NCBI GenBank assembly: GCA_963741055.1
Contig: CAVUGU010000020.1
Span: 46,969 to 110,968, forward strand
Direction of reading: 5' to 3'
Length of the DNA: 64,000 nucleotides
Source of the DNA: Bog-756 sp963741055
Lineage (GTDB): Bacteria; Actinomycetota; Acidimicrobiia; Acidimicrobiales; RAAP-2
The notes beneath the pieces were generated by a model that saw only the letters and a program-made list of their open reading frames with translations, was not told where the DNA came from and did not search any database. The position numbers and the translations under genes are program-made. Below are positions 20,382 through 29,569 of the stretch, in pieces; within the stretch, counting starts at the first letter, position 1; each line of letters starts with the position of its first letter.

Positions 20382-20499
20382 CGTCGTCCCCCCGGCCCGC
20401 TGAGCTGGGCCCGGATCGTGCGTGGCCCGTCGCCACACCTCCGAGCGAGTCTACGACCCCTTCCGAAATCCAGGGGTTATGGGATAGTATCGACGCTCC
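20382..20499. promoter_or_regulatory. divergent promoter region GNAT / cysD
   Basis: A 118-base gap between divergent starts. On the plus strand TAGTAT at 20485-20490 fits a -10 box and lies nine bases before the cysD ATG, so that transcript would be nearly leaderless; no good -35 is seen. The minus strand carries only the strong GNAT ribosome site. I see no palindromic operator or CysR-type site. Confidence 0.4.
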
Positions 20500-21435
20500 A
20501 TGGACAGGGGGTCGGGGGTCGCAGGGTCGGGTCAGTACCAGCTGTCCCAGGTCGAGAACATCGAGGCCGCCTCGATCCATGTGATCCGTGAGGTGGCGGC
20601 CGAGTTCGAACGGCCGGTGCTGCTGTTCTCGGGCGGTAAGGACTCGGTGGTGATGCTCCGCCTCGCGCAGAAGGCCTTCTGGCCTGCACGCATCCCGTTT
20701 CCCGTCATGCACGTCGACACCGGGCACAACTTCCCCGAAGTGCTCGAGTTCCGCGACCGGACGGTGGCCGAACTCGGCGCCACCCTCATCGTGGCCTCGG
20801 TGCAGGAGTCGATCGACGCCGGGAGGGTGATCGAAGAGTCCGGGCCGGACCCCTCGCGCAACCGCCTCCAGACGAGGACCCTGCTCGATGCGATCAGCGA
20901 GTTCCGCTTCGACGCGGTCTTCGGAGGCGCCAGGCGGGACGAGGAGAAGGCCAGGGCCAAGGAGCGGATGTTCTCCTTCCGGGACGAGTTCGGCCAGTGG
21001 GACCCGAAGAACCAGCGCCCCGAGCTCTGGTCGCTCTACAACGGCCGCCACCGCACCGGCGAGCACATCCGGGTCTTCCCGCTCTCGGACTGGACCGAGC
21101 TCGACATCTGGCAGTACGTGGCCAACGAGGAGATCGAGCTGCCGCAGATCTACTACTCGCACCGCCGCGAGGTGTTCCGCCGCGACGGCATGCTGCTCGC
21201 GACCGGGCCCTACCTCACCCCCCGGGACGACGAGGAGGTCTTCGAGGCGACCGTCCGCTACCGCACCGTGGGCGACATGACCTGCACGGGGGCGGTCGAG
21301 TCGGTCGCGGCGACCGCAGTGGACATCGTCGCGGAGGTGGCGGCCTCACGGCTCACCGAGCGGGGTGCGACCCGGGCAGACGACCGTACCAGCGAGGCGG
21401 CGATGGAAGACCGTAAGCGCGAGGGCTACTTCTGA
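20500..21435 (+). CDS. cysD: sulfate adenylyltransferase subunit 2
   Basis: A 311-residue subunit that forms adenosine 5'-phosphosulfate from ATP and sulfate, working with the GTPase CysN. The PP-loop motif SGGKDS is at residues 44-49, followed by MHVDTGHNFPE, FGGARRDEEKARAKER, FPLSDWTELDIWQY and the C-terminal MEDRKREGYF that is almost invariant in the family. Length is normal. It overlaps cysN by one base (TGATG) and starts a three-gene operon. Divergent from the amino-sugar operon. Confidence 0.97.
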   Translation: MDRGSGVAGSGQYQLSQVENIEAASIHVIREVAAEFERPVLLFSGGKDSVVMLRLAQKAFWPARIPFPVMHVDTGHNFPEVLEFRDRTVAELGATLIVASVQESIDAGRVIEESGPDPSRNRLQTRTLLDAISEFRFDAVFGGARRDEEKARAKERMFSFRDEFGQWDPKNQRPELWSLYNGRHRTGEHIRVFPLSDWTELDIWQYVANEEIELPQIYYSHRREVFRRDGMLLATGPYLTPRDDEEVFEATVRYRTVGDMTCTGAVESVAATAVDIVAEVAASRLTERGATRADDRTSEAAMEDRKREGYF

Positions 21436-22685
21436 TGGAGTTGCTGCGCTTCGCCACGGCGGGTTCGGTCGACGACGGGAAGAGCACCCTCATCGGGCGG
21501 TTGCTCTACGACTCGAAGTCGATCTTCGAGGATCAGCTCGAGTCCGTGGAGCGGGTCAGCCGGCAGCGGGGCGACGACTACACCGACCTCGCGCTTTTGA
21601 CCGATGGACTGCGTGCGGAACGCGAGCAGGGCATCACCATCGACGTCGCCTACCGCTACTTCGCCACCCCGAAGCGCAAGTTCATCATCGCCGACACGCC
21701 CGGTCACATCCAGTACACCCGCAACATGGTGACCGGGAACTCGACCGCGGATCTCACCCTCGTGCTCGTGGATGCCCGCAAGGGCATCGTCGAGCAGACC
21801 CGCCGTCACGCTTTCCTCGCCTCTCTGCTTCGGGTGCCCCACCTCCTTCTCTGCGTGAACAAGATGGACCTGGTCGGCTACGACCGCGACGTCTTCGAAT
21901 CGATCCGCGAGGAGTTCGCCGCCTTCGCCAGTCGTCTGGACGTCGCCGACTTGAGCTTCGTGCCGATCTCCGCGCTCCAGGGGGACAACGTCGTCCAGCG
22001 GTCGGCCAACATGCCCTGGTACGAGGGCGCGTCGCTCCTGCACTACCTCGAGCAGGTCTACATCTCGTCCGACCGCAACCTGATCGACCCGCGCCTTCCG
22101 GTCCAGTGGGTCGTCCGTCCACAGAATTCGGGCCACACCGACTACCGCGGCTACGCGGGCCGGGTGGCGGGTGGCGTGTTCCGGCCTGGCGACGAGGTGA
22201 CGGTGCTCCCCTCGGGCCTTTCGACCACCGTCGCGGGCATCGACACCTTCGACGGTCCGCTCGAGGAGGCCTACTCGCCGATGTCGGTCACCTTACGGCT
22301 CGACGACGACATCGACGTCTCCCGCGGGGACATGATCTGCCGCCCGCACAACCAGCCGAACGTCGGCCAAGATCTCGACGCGATGGTCTGCTGGATGGCG
22401 GATCGGCCGGTCGCACCCGGCGATTTCTTCGCGCTCAAGCACACCACCCGGTGGGTACGGGCGGTGGTGCGTGACATCCACTACCGCCTCGACGTCAACA
22501 CACTCCATCGCGACGAAACAGCGACGTCGCTCACGCTCAACGAGGTGGGAAGGGTGAACCTCCGGATCACCCAGCCGCTCTTCTACGACAGTTATCGGCG
22601 CAACCGGCAGACCGGCTCGTTCATCCTCGCGGCCGAGGATTCGAATGTGACGGTCGGCGCCGGCATGTTGCTCGCGGCCGACTGA
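21435..22685 (+). CDS. cysN: sulfate adenylyltransferase subunit 1 (GTPase)
   Basis: A 416-residue EF-Tu-like GTPase that powers APS synthesis with CysD. Visible motifs are the P-loop GSVDDGKS (residues 10-17), DTPG (87-90) and NKMD, then two beta-barrel domains ending FILAAEDSNVTVGAGML. The protein stops after the barrel, so it is the stand-alone CysN form and the APS kinase is encoded separately by the next gene seven bases downstream. Confidence 0.96.
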   Translation: MELLRFATAGSVDDGKSTLIGRLLYDSKSIFEDQLESVERVSRQRGDDYTDLALLTDGLRAEREQGITIDVAYRYFATPKRKFIIADTPGHIQYTRNMVTGNSTADLTLVLVDARKGIVEQTRRHAFLASLLRVPHLLLCVNKMDLVGYDRDVFESIREEFAAFASRLDVADLSFVPISALQGDNVVQRSANMPWYEGASLLHYLEQVYISSDRNLIDPRLPVQWVVRPQNSGHTDYRGYAGRVAGGVFRPGDEVTVLPSGLSTTVAGIDTFDGPLEEAYSPMSVTLRLDDDIDVSRGDMICRPHNQPNVGQDLDAMVCWMADRPVAPGDFFALKHTTRWVRAVVRDIHYRLDVNTLHRDETATSLTLNEVGRVNLRITQPLFYDSYRRNRQTGSFILAAEDSNVTVGAGMLLAAD

Positions 22686-22692
22686 GCTCGCG

Positions 22693-23325
22693 ATGACGAA
22701 GGCGCCCTCCAACGTCACCTGGCAAAGCGGCCAGGTCACCCGCGCCGAGCGAGCGAAGGCCCTCGGAGTGCGTGGCGCGACGGTCTGGCTGACCGGGCTC
22801 TCGGGGTCGGGCAAGTCGACGGTTGCGGCCGCCCTCGAGAAGCGGCTCGTGCTCGCCGGGCGTGGTGCGTACCGCCTCGACGGCGACAACCTCCGCACCG
22901 GGCTGAGCGGGGATCTCGGCTTCCGTCGTGAGGAGCGCGAGGAGCACGCGCGGCGGGCCGCGGAGGTGGCGTGCCTGTTCGCCGACGCGGGGCTGGTCGC
23001 GATCGTGGCGCTGATCAGCCCGTATGCCTCCTCACGCCAGCGGGCCCGGGAGCTCCACGAAGGGGCCGACCTCCCCTTCGCCGAGGTCTACATGGCGGCG
23101 CCGGTCGATCTGTGCGCGGCCCGCGATCCGAAAGGCCTCTACGCCGAGGCGGCCTCCGGTCGGATCGGCTCCTTCACCGGAGTGGACGACCCCTACGAAG
23201 TGCCAGAGGCTCCTGACCTGGTCATCGAGGCGGGTACTCCCCTCGACGATGCGGTCGATGCCGTGGAGGCGATCCTACGCGGCGTCGAGGGTCCTGCGAC
23301 CAGGGCCGACGACCCGATCCGCTGA
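22693..23325 (+). CDS. cysC: adenylylsulfate kinase
   Basis: A 210-residue APS kinase that phosphorylates APS to PAPS. The Walker A motif is GLSGSGKS (residues 35-42); YRLDGDNLRTGLSGDLGF, ISPYASSRQRAR and DPKGLYAEAASG are the APS-binding signatures. It ends the cysDNC operon. No PAPS reductase or sulfite reductase gene is in the window, so the PAPS could supply sulfation, for example by the sulfotransferase at 1079, as well as assimilation elsewhere. Confidence 0.95.
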   Translation: MTKAPSNVTWQSGQVTRAERAKALGVRGATVWLTGLSGSGKSTVAAALEKRLVLAGRGAYRLDGDNLRTGLSGDLGFRREEREEHARRAAEVACLFADAGLVAIVALISPYASSRQRARELHEGADLPFAEVYMAAPVDLCAARDPKGLYAEAASGRIGSFTGVDDPYEVPEAPDLVIEAGTPLDDAVDAVEAILRGVEGPATRADDPIR

Positions 23326-23439
23326 CCTTCCGCGTCACCGAAACTCGACCACGGACCGTCGTCGGACGGTGGCTCCTCGTTGTCGGACAAGACCCCTTGA
23401 CAATTGACGAAGTAGCATCCCTGACCAGGGAATCTCACC

Positions 23440-23545
23440 AGTTTTGGGGATGCAGAAAAGGTGCTCGGGGGGAAGACTGGCGCTAAGTTGCCAACCACGA
23501 GTGGGGGACGCAGGCTGCGGAGGGCCTGACGGCAACCAGGGGTCA
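23440..23545 (+). ncRNA. structured 5' leader, possible riboswitch
   Basis: The leader of the LPFTG protein gene can fold with GTTGCC (about 23484) pairing to GGCAAC (about 23534), enclosing CCA-CGAG-TGG as a small hairpin and the core string GGGGGACGCAGGC. The AACC...GGGACGCA arrangement recalls GEMM-I (cyclic di-GMP) riboswitches, and the position before a wall-protein gene recalls actinobacterial c-di-AMP leaders, but neither consensus is fully matched. AGGGG before the TTG start could be masked by the fold. Treat as a candidate only. Confidence 0.3.
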
Positions 23546-23549
23546 TGAA

Positions 23550-24374
23550 TTGCTGAACCGGAGGAGGAGAGCCAATCGCTGGCTTGCGGCAACGGCCGCC
23601 GCCCTTGTCGCGGTCGGTTGCGCGCTGGTTACCGCCGGGGTCGCGTCGGCTGCAACTCCGGTCGGCCATTTTCCGAGCATCCGGTTCTGGAACGCGTACG
23701 GAGTGGTCACCATGCGGGTACCCATCAAGGTGTACTGCCCGCCGACGCAGCCGGACTGCGACTGGATGCTGTGGGTCAACGAACCGGACATCCCCCCGCA
23801 GCCGGTCGTCGGATACCAGATCGCCGCGGCAGGATCAGGCGCCGTCCTCGAAGTCAAGTACCCCTCCAACTTCTGCGGCGTCATTCAGGCCGACGCTCTC
23901 GTCGGTCCGAGCCCCTGGCTCAGGGAGTTCGGCCACGTGATGATGATCAACACCTGCGACACGACCACCACGTCGCCTCCGACCACCTCGCCCCCGACCA
24001 CCTCGGCGCCGACCACTTCGCCGCCGACCACTTCGCCGCCGATCACGGCTCCGAAGACGCCCACCACGACCCCACCACACACGGCGGCCACCTCGGCGCT
24101 GCCGTTCACCGGCGACACCTCACCTGCCGGGATTTCCGCCACGACGATCGACGCGGTAGGCGACACGACCGCCACCACCGCTCCGGCGTCGTTGCCTTTC
24201 ACCGGTAGCAATCTGAAGCCGCTGGTCATCCTCGGTGTCGCCATGATCCTGGCTGGCCTCTACCTGTTGAGCAACGTTGAGCAGCGACGGAGGGCCCTCC
24301 GCCGTCTCGGGAGCGCGGTGAGCACCGGTGCGGAGTACTCCTCGCGCGCGTCTCACTGGTTCCTCGGGGAGTGA
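23550..24374 (+). CDS. LPFTG-anchored cell-wall protein, Thr/Pro-rich
   Basis: A 274-residue exported protein. Signal peptide residues 1-34 (ends GVASA), a compact domain of about 100 residues with paired cysteines (CPPTQPDC, later NFCG and NTCD), then a threonine/proline stalk of repeated TTSPP units. The C-terminus has the sortase layout: SLPFTG, a hydrophobic segment (LVILGVAMILAGLYLL) and a basic tail (RRRALRR). A second LPFTG lies about 35 residues earlier. The start is TTG at 23550 with AGGGGTC upstream; an ATG five bases before it is out of frame and stops at once. The N-terminal domain is not a family I recognise. The gene stands alone downstream of cysC with a structured leader. Confidence 0.8.
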   Translation: MLNRRRRANRWLAATAAALVAVGCALVTAGVASAATPVGHFPSIRFWNAYGVVTMRVPIKVYCPPTQPDCDWMLWVNEPDIPPQPVVGYQIAAAGSGAVLEVKYPSNFCGVIQADALVGPSPWLREFGHVMMINTCDTTTTSPPTTSPPTTSAPTTSPPTTSPPITAPKTPTTTPPHTAATSALPFTGDTSPAGISATTIDAVGDTTATTAPASLPFTGSNLKPLVILGVAMILAGLYLLSNVEQRRRALRRLGSAVSTGAEYSSRASHWFLGE

Positions 24375-24544
24375 CGAGGCGGCCGGGCTGATCCCCCCGG
24401 CCGCGCCGGGGCGGCGTGAGCGGCTCTGGGCGGGCGCGTCCCCGAGCAACTCCCTGGCGGCTATCGTTCTCGCTTCCGCAGCGGCAGGGGCACGCTGCGC
24501 ACGGAACCGCCCCGGCGTGAGTGGTGGGTAGGGGGACCGAGCTG

Positions 24545-26678
24545 ATGACACCGGAGACTGCGGTCCTCGAGCCCACCGAAGCACTCGGTGCCGAAGGACC
24601 TGACCGTCTCCCTCCCGGCGATCGAGACCGGCGGCGTTTCACACTGGCGGTCGTCATCGGCTTCGCGGTGGTCACGATCCCGTTCGTCTGGATCCTCTGG
24701 GACCTCTGGACGGGGAACCTCGATCCGACCCGCCAGTACTCGCCCGACAACTTCTACGACCTGCAGGCCCGTGCCATGTTCCATGGTCACCTCTACATCC
24801 CGAACGGGTCGATCGGGATCGAGGCCTTCCTCCACGACGGTCGTCAGTACACCTACTTCGGATTGTTCCCGTCACTCCTGCGGATGCCGCTTCTGGCGCT
24901 CACCAGTAGCTTCGACGGCAAGCTGACCGCGCCGTCGATGCTGCTCGCGTGGGTGGTCACCGGCCTGTTCACCTCGCTCCTGCTCTGGCGGGTGAGAATC
25001 CTCCTGCGCGGTAGTGCGGTGCTGGGCCGGCTCGAGGCAGGTGTCTGCGGCTTGGTGGCCGCCGCGGTCACCGGGGGCTCGGTGCTGATGTACCTGGCAT
25101 CCGAGCCAAAGGTCTCCGACGAGGACCTCGCCTGGAGCGTGGCCCTGACCCTCGGGGCAATCTTTGCGCTGCTCGGCGTCCTCGAGCGCCCGACCCGGGG
25201 CAGGGTGCTCGCGAGCGGTGCGTTGGTCCTCGCTGCTGCGCTGGATCGCGGTTCGACCGGCTACGGGTGCATCCTCGCCGCGCTGATCGTGACAGGTTGG
25301 TTCGCGATCGGTCGCGGCGGCGACGAGAATCGCAGATGGGCGATTCCCTTGGCGGGTGTCGGCATCGTGCCCCTGCTCTTCGTCGTCGCATTGAACGAGG
25401 CCAAATTCGGCAATCCCCTCGGGTACTCACTGGCCGATCAGGTCTGGACGCAGGTCAACGCGCATCGGGCCCACTTCTTGGCGGTCAACGGGAGTACCTT
25501 CGGTCTTCACTTCCTCCCGTCTACGCTCGCCGCCTACTTCGCGCCGAACGGGCTGCACCTCACCTCGGCATTTCCGTACGTCACGCTGCCGACCGGGCCG
25601 CCCACGGCTGTCGGAGGCGTCGTCCTCGATCAGGTCTACCCGACGGCGAGCGTCCTCGTGTCGATGCCGCTGACCTTCCTCCTGGCCTGCTGGGGCCTGG
25701 TGGCCTCGTTCCGACCGAAGCCGATCGGCCGGGCTCGACTTGCCGCGGTGCTCCTGGTCCCTGCCGCGGCAGCCGCGACCGGCGTGATGGTCTACGGCTA
25801 CATCGCGGACCGCTATCTTGCGGACTTCCTTCCCGTCCTGATCTTCGCCAGCCTGGTCGGCGTCGTCGATCTGTGGCACCGGCTCGCTCGAAGCAGCCCG
25901 CGGGTACGTGGTGCCGTCTTCGCAGCCATCGGCGTCGTCGGCCTGTTCGGGGTCTGGGCCAACATCGGCGCAGCGCTGACCCCGTCTGCCCTTTGGACTC
26001 CCGCGCAGGGCCGGTCGTTCGTCTCCGCTCAACGGTCACTGGGCGCAGGCGCGGTCCAGTCCTTGCTGCGGCAGGGCCCGACCCTGCCCTACTGGGCCCC
26101 GGAGGGAACCCTCTTCGCCGTCGACGGGTGCACCGGACTGTACGTCTCGACCGGCTTCACCTATGCGACGGTCCCCGGCCAGCAGTTGCAGCACGAAACC
26201 TGGGACGTGGTCGAACAAGGTCCTGGCATCAATCACACTCTGCACCTTTCGTTCGCTCAGCTGCCTCAACCGGGTGATCCTCCGGTCACCTTGATGACCT
26301 ACGGCGCGACCTCCTTGGTCCTTCAGACGACCGGCGTCGGCCGGGTGCGCCTGGCAGTGGTCAACGCCGGTGCGCCTAACGTGACGTGGCCACCAGCGGT
26401 GTCCAACTCCCAGCGGGTGCAGCTCCACCGCCGGTACGCCCTCACCGTCCATGACCGATCCCAACCTGCACTCGATCTCGGTGAACGGCCTAGGTGGGGG
26501 TATCGGGCACTATCTCGCCGGCAGCGGTCCGGCCGTGATCATGACGACCGGAGCGTCGAGCGGCGCGGGCAATGGGTACCTCTCCGTGGTCGACGCCTCG
26601 CGGCCCTCGCCACCCACCAAGCTCTGCCAGAGTCTGGTCCGGCAGAGTTCGAAATCCGCACGGACAGAGACCGGTTGA
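24545..26678 (+). CDS. multi-pass membrane protein, GT-C glycosyltransferase-like (one frame break)
   Basis: About 710 residues with roughly a dozen membrane segments and a C-terminal extracytoplasmic beta-rich region. FYDLQARAMFHGHLYIPNGS near residue 70 and YTYFGLFPSLLRMP just after resemble the first periplasmic loop of lipid-linked-sugar glycosyltransferases (GT-C fold), but a D-E/D-D pair is not certain. An extra base at 26450-26451 (GTCCATG) shifts the frame; correcting it joins TDPNLHSISVNG and HYLAGSGPAV, both present in the paralog at 32125. The ATG at 24545 has TAGGGGGA upstream. It starts a run of glycan genes and likely adds sugar outside the membrane, which is inference. Confidence 0.65.
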
Positions 26679-26809
26679 GCCGCGATGTGCCGTGTAGTAG
26701 CCGCAATAGTGAGTCGGAGCGCGCTCCGCCCCGATCGCAGGATCCGAGCCATCTGGACCCGACGCTCACCGACCTGGGGGGTGGCTATTGGCTGGATTAG
26801 GCTCCGGCG

Positions 26810-27778
26810 GTGAAGGACGGTTCGGTCGTGGGTGGTGGTGCCAATCGCCGCAAGGTCTTGGTGCGCATCGTCTCGACCGTCTTCGTGGCGCTCTGCGTGG
26901 CCTTCATCGTCCATCTACTGGTGAGCAACTGGACAGAGGTCAGCAGGGCTATTCGCCACGCCCGGCTCTGGCTGTTCGCACCGGCTGCAGTCTGCGCGAT
27001 CGGCGGAATGTACATCCTGGCTTGGCGCTGGGGAGCCGCGATCGTCACTGTCGGCGGCGAAAGAGGCCGATCTCACCGAGTGATCAGCGCGTTCTTCGTC
27101 GGTGAGGCCGGCAAATACATCCCGGGTGCGGTCTGGGCGATGCTGGGTCGAAGTGAGCTCGCCCACCGCGAAGGGTACGAACGCCCGGTCGCCTACTCGA
27201 GCGTGGCGTTGTCGGTGATCGGGTGTTATCTGGCGGCGTCGCTGACGGCGATCGTCTTCGCCGCGATTGCACTTCTCACTGGCTCCCTCTCTGGGCCGTG
27301 GTGGCCGATCGTCCTGGTGGCAGCGGCTGGGCTCATCCTCATCCACCCAGCGGTCAGCCGCCGGTTACTGGGGTTGGTCGGTCGGGTGTTGGGGCGGACG
27401 CTGGAGGTCGACGTGCCCAACTGGACGAGTTGTCTCCGCTTGGCTGTCTCCTACGTGCCGGTGTGGGTCCTCATTGCCGCGGCCACCTCACTGGTCACCG
27501 CATCCCTGGTTCCCCACCCGCCCATCGCGCGGGTCGCCTTCGCCGCCGTCGTGAGCTGGATCATCGGGTTCATCACTCCTGCGCCCGGCGGGATCGGCGT
27601 ACGAGAAGCAGTCTTCGTGGCTGTGGCGGGAGTGGCTTCGGGACCTGCAGCCGCGGCCGCCCTCCTTGCCCGGGTACTCTTTGTGGGGGTGGACGCGGCC
27701 GGAGCGGGAATCGGCTGGTTGGTCCTCCGGATGACCGAACCGGCGGGCGAGTTCGGAGCGACCAGGAGATCGGTTTGA
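26810..27778 (+). CDS. lysylphosphatidylglycerol synthase-like / UPF0104 membrane protein
   Basis: A 322-residue integral membrane protein with about eight hydrophobic segments. GEAGKYIPGAVWAMLGR near residue 100 and ITPAPGGIGVREAVFV near residue 260 are the two hallmark stretches of the LPG_synthase_TM/UPF0104 family. Only the membrane domain is present, without the soluble aminoacyl-transfer domain, as in flippase-like members found in polysaccharide clusters. The GTG at 26810 starts it. It overlaps the next GT2 gene (TTGA), so both act together, perhaps in handling a lipid-linked sugar. Confidence 0.8.
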   Translation: MKDGSVVGGGANRRKVLVRIVSTVFVALCVAFIVHLLVSNWTEVSRAIRHARLWLFAPAAVCAIGGMYILAWRWGAAIVTVGGERGRSHRVISAFFVGEAGKYIPGAVWAMLGRSELAHREGYERPVAYSSVALSVIGCYLAASLTAIVFAAIALLTGSLSGPWWPIVLVAAAGLILIHPAVSRRLLGLVGRVLGRTLEVDVPNWTSCLRLAVSYVPVWVLIAAATSLVTASLVPHPPIARVAFAAVVSWIIGFITPAPGGIGVREAVFVAVAGVASGPAAAAALLARVLFVGVDAAGAGIGWLVLRMTEPAGEFGATRRSV

Positions 27779-28821
27779 CCCGTCAGTCAGAAGAGGTGAC
27801 GAGCGGGAGCCAGGTCGGTGCATCTCGTGCGGCTGTGTCGGACGGGATCACCTACGCCGGCTCGACGGCGGCTTCCGTGTCAGTGGTGATGCCGGCGTTG
27901 AACGAAGCCGAGAATCTCGTCGAGACCGTCCCCGCGCTGATCGACGTGCTCGAGGAGATGGGCATCGAGTACGAAGTGCTCGTCGTCGACGACGGGAGCA
28001 CCGACGGCACGCCACGCGTGATGCGAGAGCTTTGCGCTCACTATCCCCACCTCCAGAGCGTCCGGCTGCGACGCAATGCGGGAAAGGCAGCCGCTCTTTC
28101 CATCGGATTCGAACGCGCCGTGAACGAGGTCCTCGTCACCATCGATGCCGATGGGCAGGACGATCCCCGCGAGCTCCCCGCGCTCCTCCGAAAGCTCGAC
28201 GAGGGATACGACCTCGTCACCGGCCAGCGGGCCACCCGCAACGATCGGTTCGTGAAGCGGCACACGTCTCGCCTCTACAACGCCACCACCTCCTGGGTCA
28301 GCGGCGTTCCGGGTAAGGACTTCAACAGTGGCCTCAAGGTCATGCGACGTGAGGTCGGCGATACCGTCGATCTCTACGGCGAGCTCCACCGCTACCTACC
28401 GGTCCTCGCTGCTTGGGCGGGCTACTCCATCACCGAAGTCGAGGTCGAGCACCATCCCCGTCTGCATGGCACGACCAAGTACGGCATCGCCCGCTTCTGG
28501 AGAGGCCTCTTCGACCTCGTCACGGTGAAGTTCATCACCTCGTACAATCGCCGCCCGTTCCATCTGTTCGGTGGGGTGGGCTTGCTCGCCGGGCTCATCG
28601 GGACCGTTCTGCTCGTCTGGATGTTCATCCGCCACGTCATGGGACTTCCCGTCGGCACCCACCCCGCCCTGATCATCGGCGTCATGTTCGAGGTGGTCGC
28701 CGTGCAGCTGATCCTGTTCGGGCTACTCGGAGAGCTTCTCGTCTACCAGTTCACCACTCGAGGTGCCGCTCGTGCGGGGTCGTCGCCGATCGAGTCCGAA
28801 GTCGAGGAACGGACCGACTGA
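27775..28821 (+). CDS. polyprenyl-phosphate glycosyltransferase (DPM1/GtrB-like GT2)
   Basis: A 348-residue GT2 enzyme. The catalytic domain shows VSVVMPALNEAENL, VVDDGSTDGT, TIDADGQDDPRELP (metal site) and NSGLKVMRREV, the pattern of dolichol/undecaprenyl-phosphate mannosyl- and glucosyltransferases. Two C-terminal membrane hairpins (GGVGLLAGLIGTVLLVWMF and the following VQLILFGLLGELLVYQF) anchor it. Start TTG at 27775 overlaps the previous stop. It would make the lipid-phosphate sugar donor used by GT-C enzymes such as the ones at 24545 and 32125. Confidence 0.88.
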   Translation: MTRQSEEVTSGSQVGASRAAVSDGITYAGSTAASVSVVMPALNEAENLVETVPALIDVLEEMGIEYEVLVVDDGSTDGTPRVMRELCAHYPHLQSVRLRRNAGKAAALSIGFERAVNEVLVTIDADGQDDPRELPALLRKLDEGYDLVTGQRATRNDRFVKRHTSRLYNATTSWVSGVPGKDFNSGLKVMRREVGDTVDLYGELHRYLPVLAAWAGYSITEVEVEHHPRLHGTTKYGIARFWRGLFDLVTVKFITSYNRRPFHLFGGVGLLAGLIGTVLLVWMFIRHVMGLPVGTHPALIIGVMFEVVAVQLILFGLLGELLVYQFTTRGAARAGSSPIESEVEERTD

Positions 28822-28866
28822 GGTCCGCTCTGCCGGCGCAATCGAACCGGTTCGCTCTCGCCGGCC

Positions 28867-29511
28867 TCACCCTCTAGAGCCGGCGGGGCGGGCGACGGCG
28901 ACGAGCCAAGGGAAGCACCCCTTGACTTCGACCGTCTCGAAGTGCTCCCGGAGGAGCCGACGGAGCGTCGACGGACGGAACTGCTGGACGTGCTCGGGGT
29001 TGTTACCCCAGCGTCCGATGTCCTTTCCCCGGCAGAGATTGCCCAGGCGAAAGAACGGCTCCCACGGGACGGACACCACGCAGTGGCCCCGGCAGACGCG
29101 GGCAAGCTCGGCCACTGCTCGCTCCGGTGCCACCAGATGCTCGAGGACCTCGAGGCAGGTGACCACGTCGCCGCCTCCGTTCGCTAACGGCAGCATGCCG
29201 GCGTCCGCCCGAACTCCCCTCAACTCGGAAATGCGCTCGAGCGCGGTTGCCAACTTGTCGTGCCGGTACTCGACCCCGACCAGCAGCCGGGCCCGGGCTC
29301 CCATGGCCGACAGCGCGAGCCCTTCGCCGATGCCGACGTCGACCCAGGTCCCCTCGGTCGACCCCGAAGCCGATCGGATCTCACCCAGCAATCGATCGAT
29401 CAGCCGACGGACCACGACGTTGCGGCTGCTGTACTTTGCCTCGTCTTCCCCGGCGGCGTCGAGCAGCGCGCCAGGTGGAAGCCCGATGGCAGTTGGTTCA
29501 CCGCACGTCAC
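28867..29511 (-). CDS. class I SAM-dependent methyltransferase
   Basis: A 214-residue methyltransferase. VDVGIGEGLALS is the SAM-binding loop, LVGVEYRHDKL the acidic loop after strand 2, MLPLANGGGDVVTCLEVLEHL motif II and the post-motif segment CVVSVPWEPFFRLGN the catalytic face; the fold is Methyltransf_11-like. The GTG at 29511 is the best start, leaving 58 bases to the YfhO gene upstream. Being downstream of YfhO on the same strand it may act on a glycan or lipid. Confidence 0.78.
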   Translation of the reverse strand: MTCGEPTAIGLPPGALLDAAGEDEAKYSSRNVVVRRLIDRLLGEIRSASGSTEGTWVDVGIGEGLALSAMGARARLLVGVEYRHDKLATALERISELRGVRADAGMLPLANGGGDVVTCLEVLEHLVAPERAVAELARVCRGHCVVSVPWEPFFRLGNLCRGKDIGRWGNNPEHVQQFRPSTLRRLLREHFETVEVKGCFPWLVAVARPAGSRG

Positions 29512-29569
29512 TTCAGGATGATAGCAACGACGCTCTTGATTCGACGGTTGTCGACGACGCGGTGGAGCG

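Noticed and set aside
23397..23402. TTGACA as a -35 box for the LPFTG gene
   Set aside because: The only -10-like string (TAGCAT at 23413) is ten bases away, too close for a sigma-70-type spacer.
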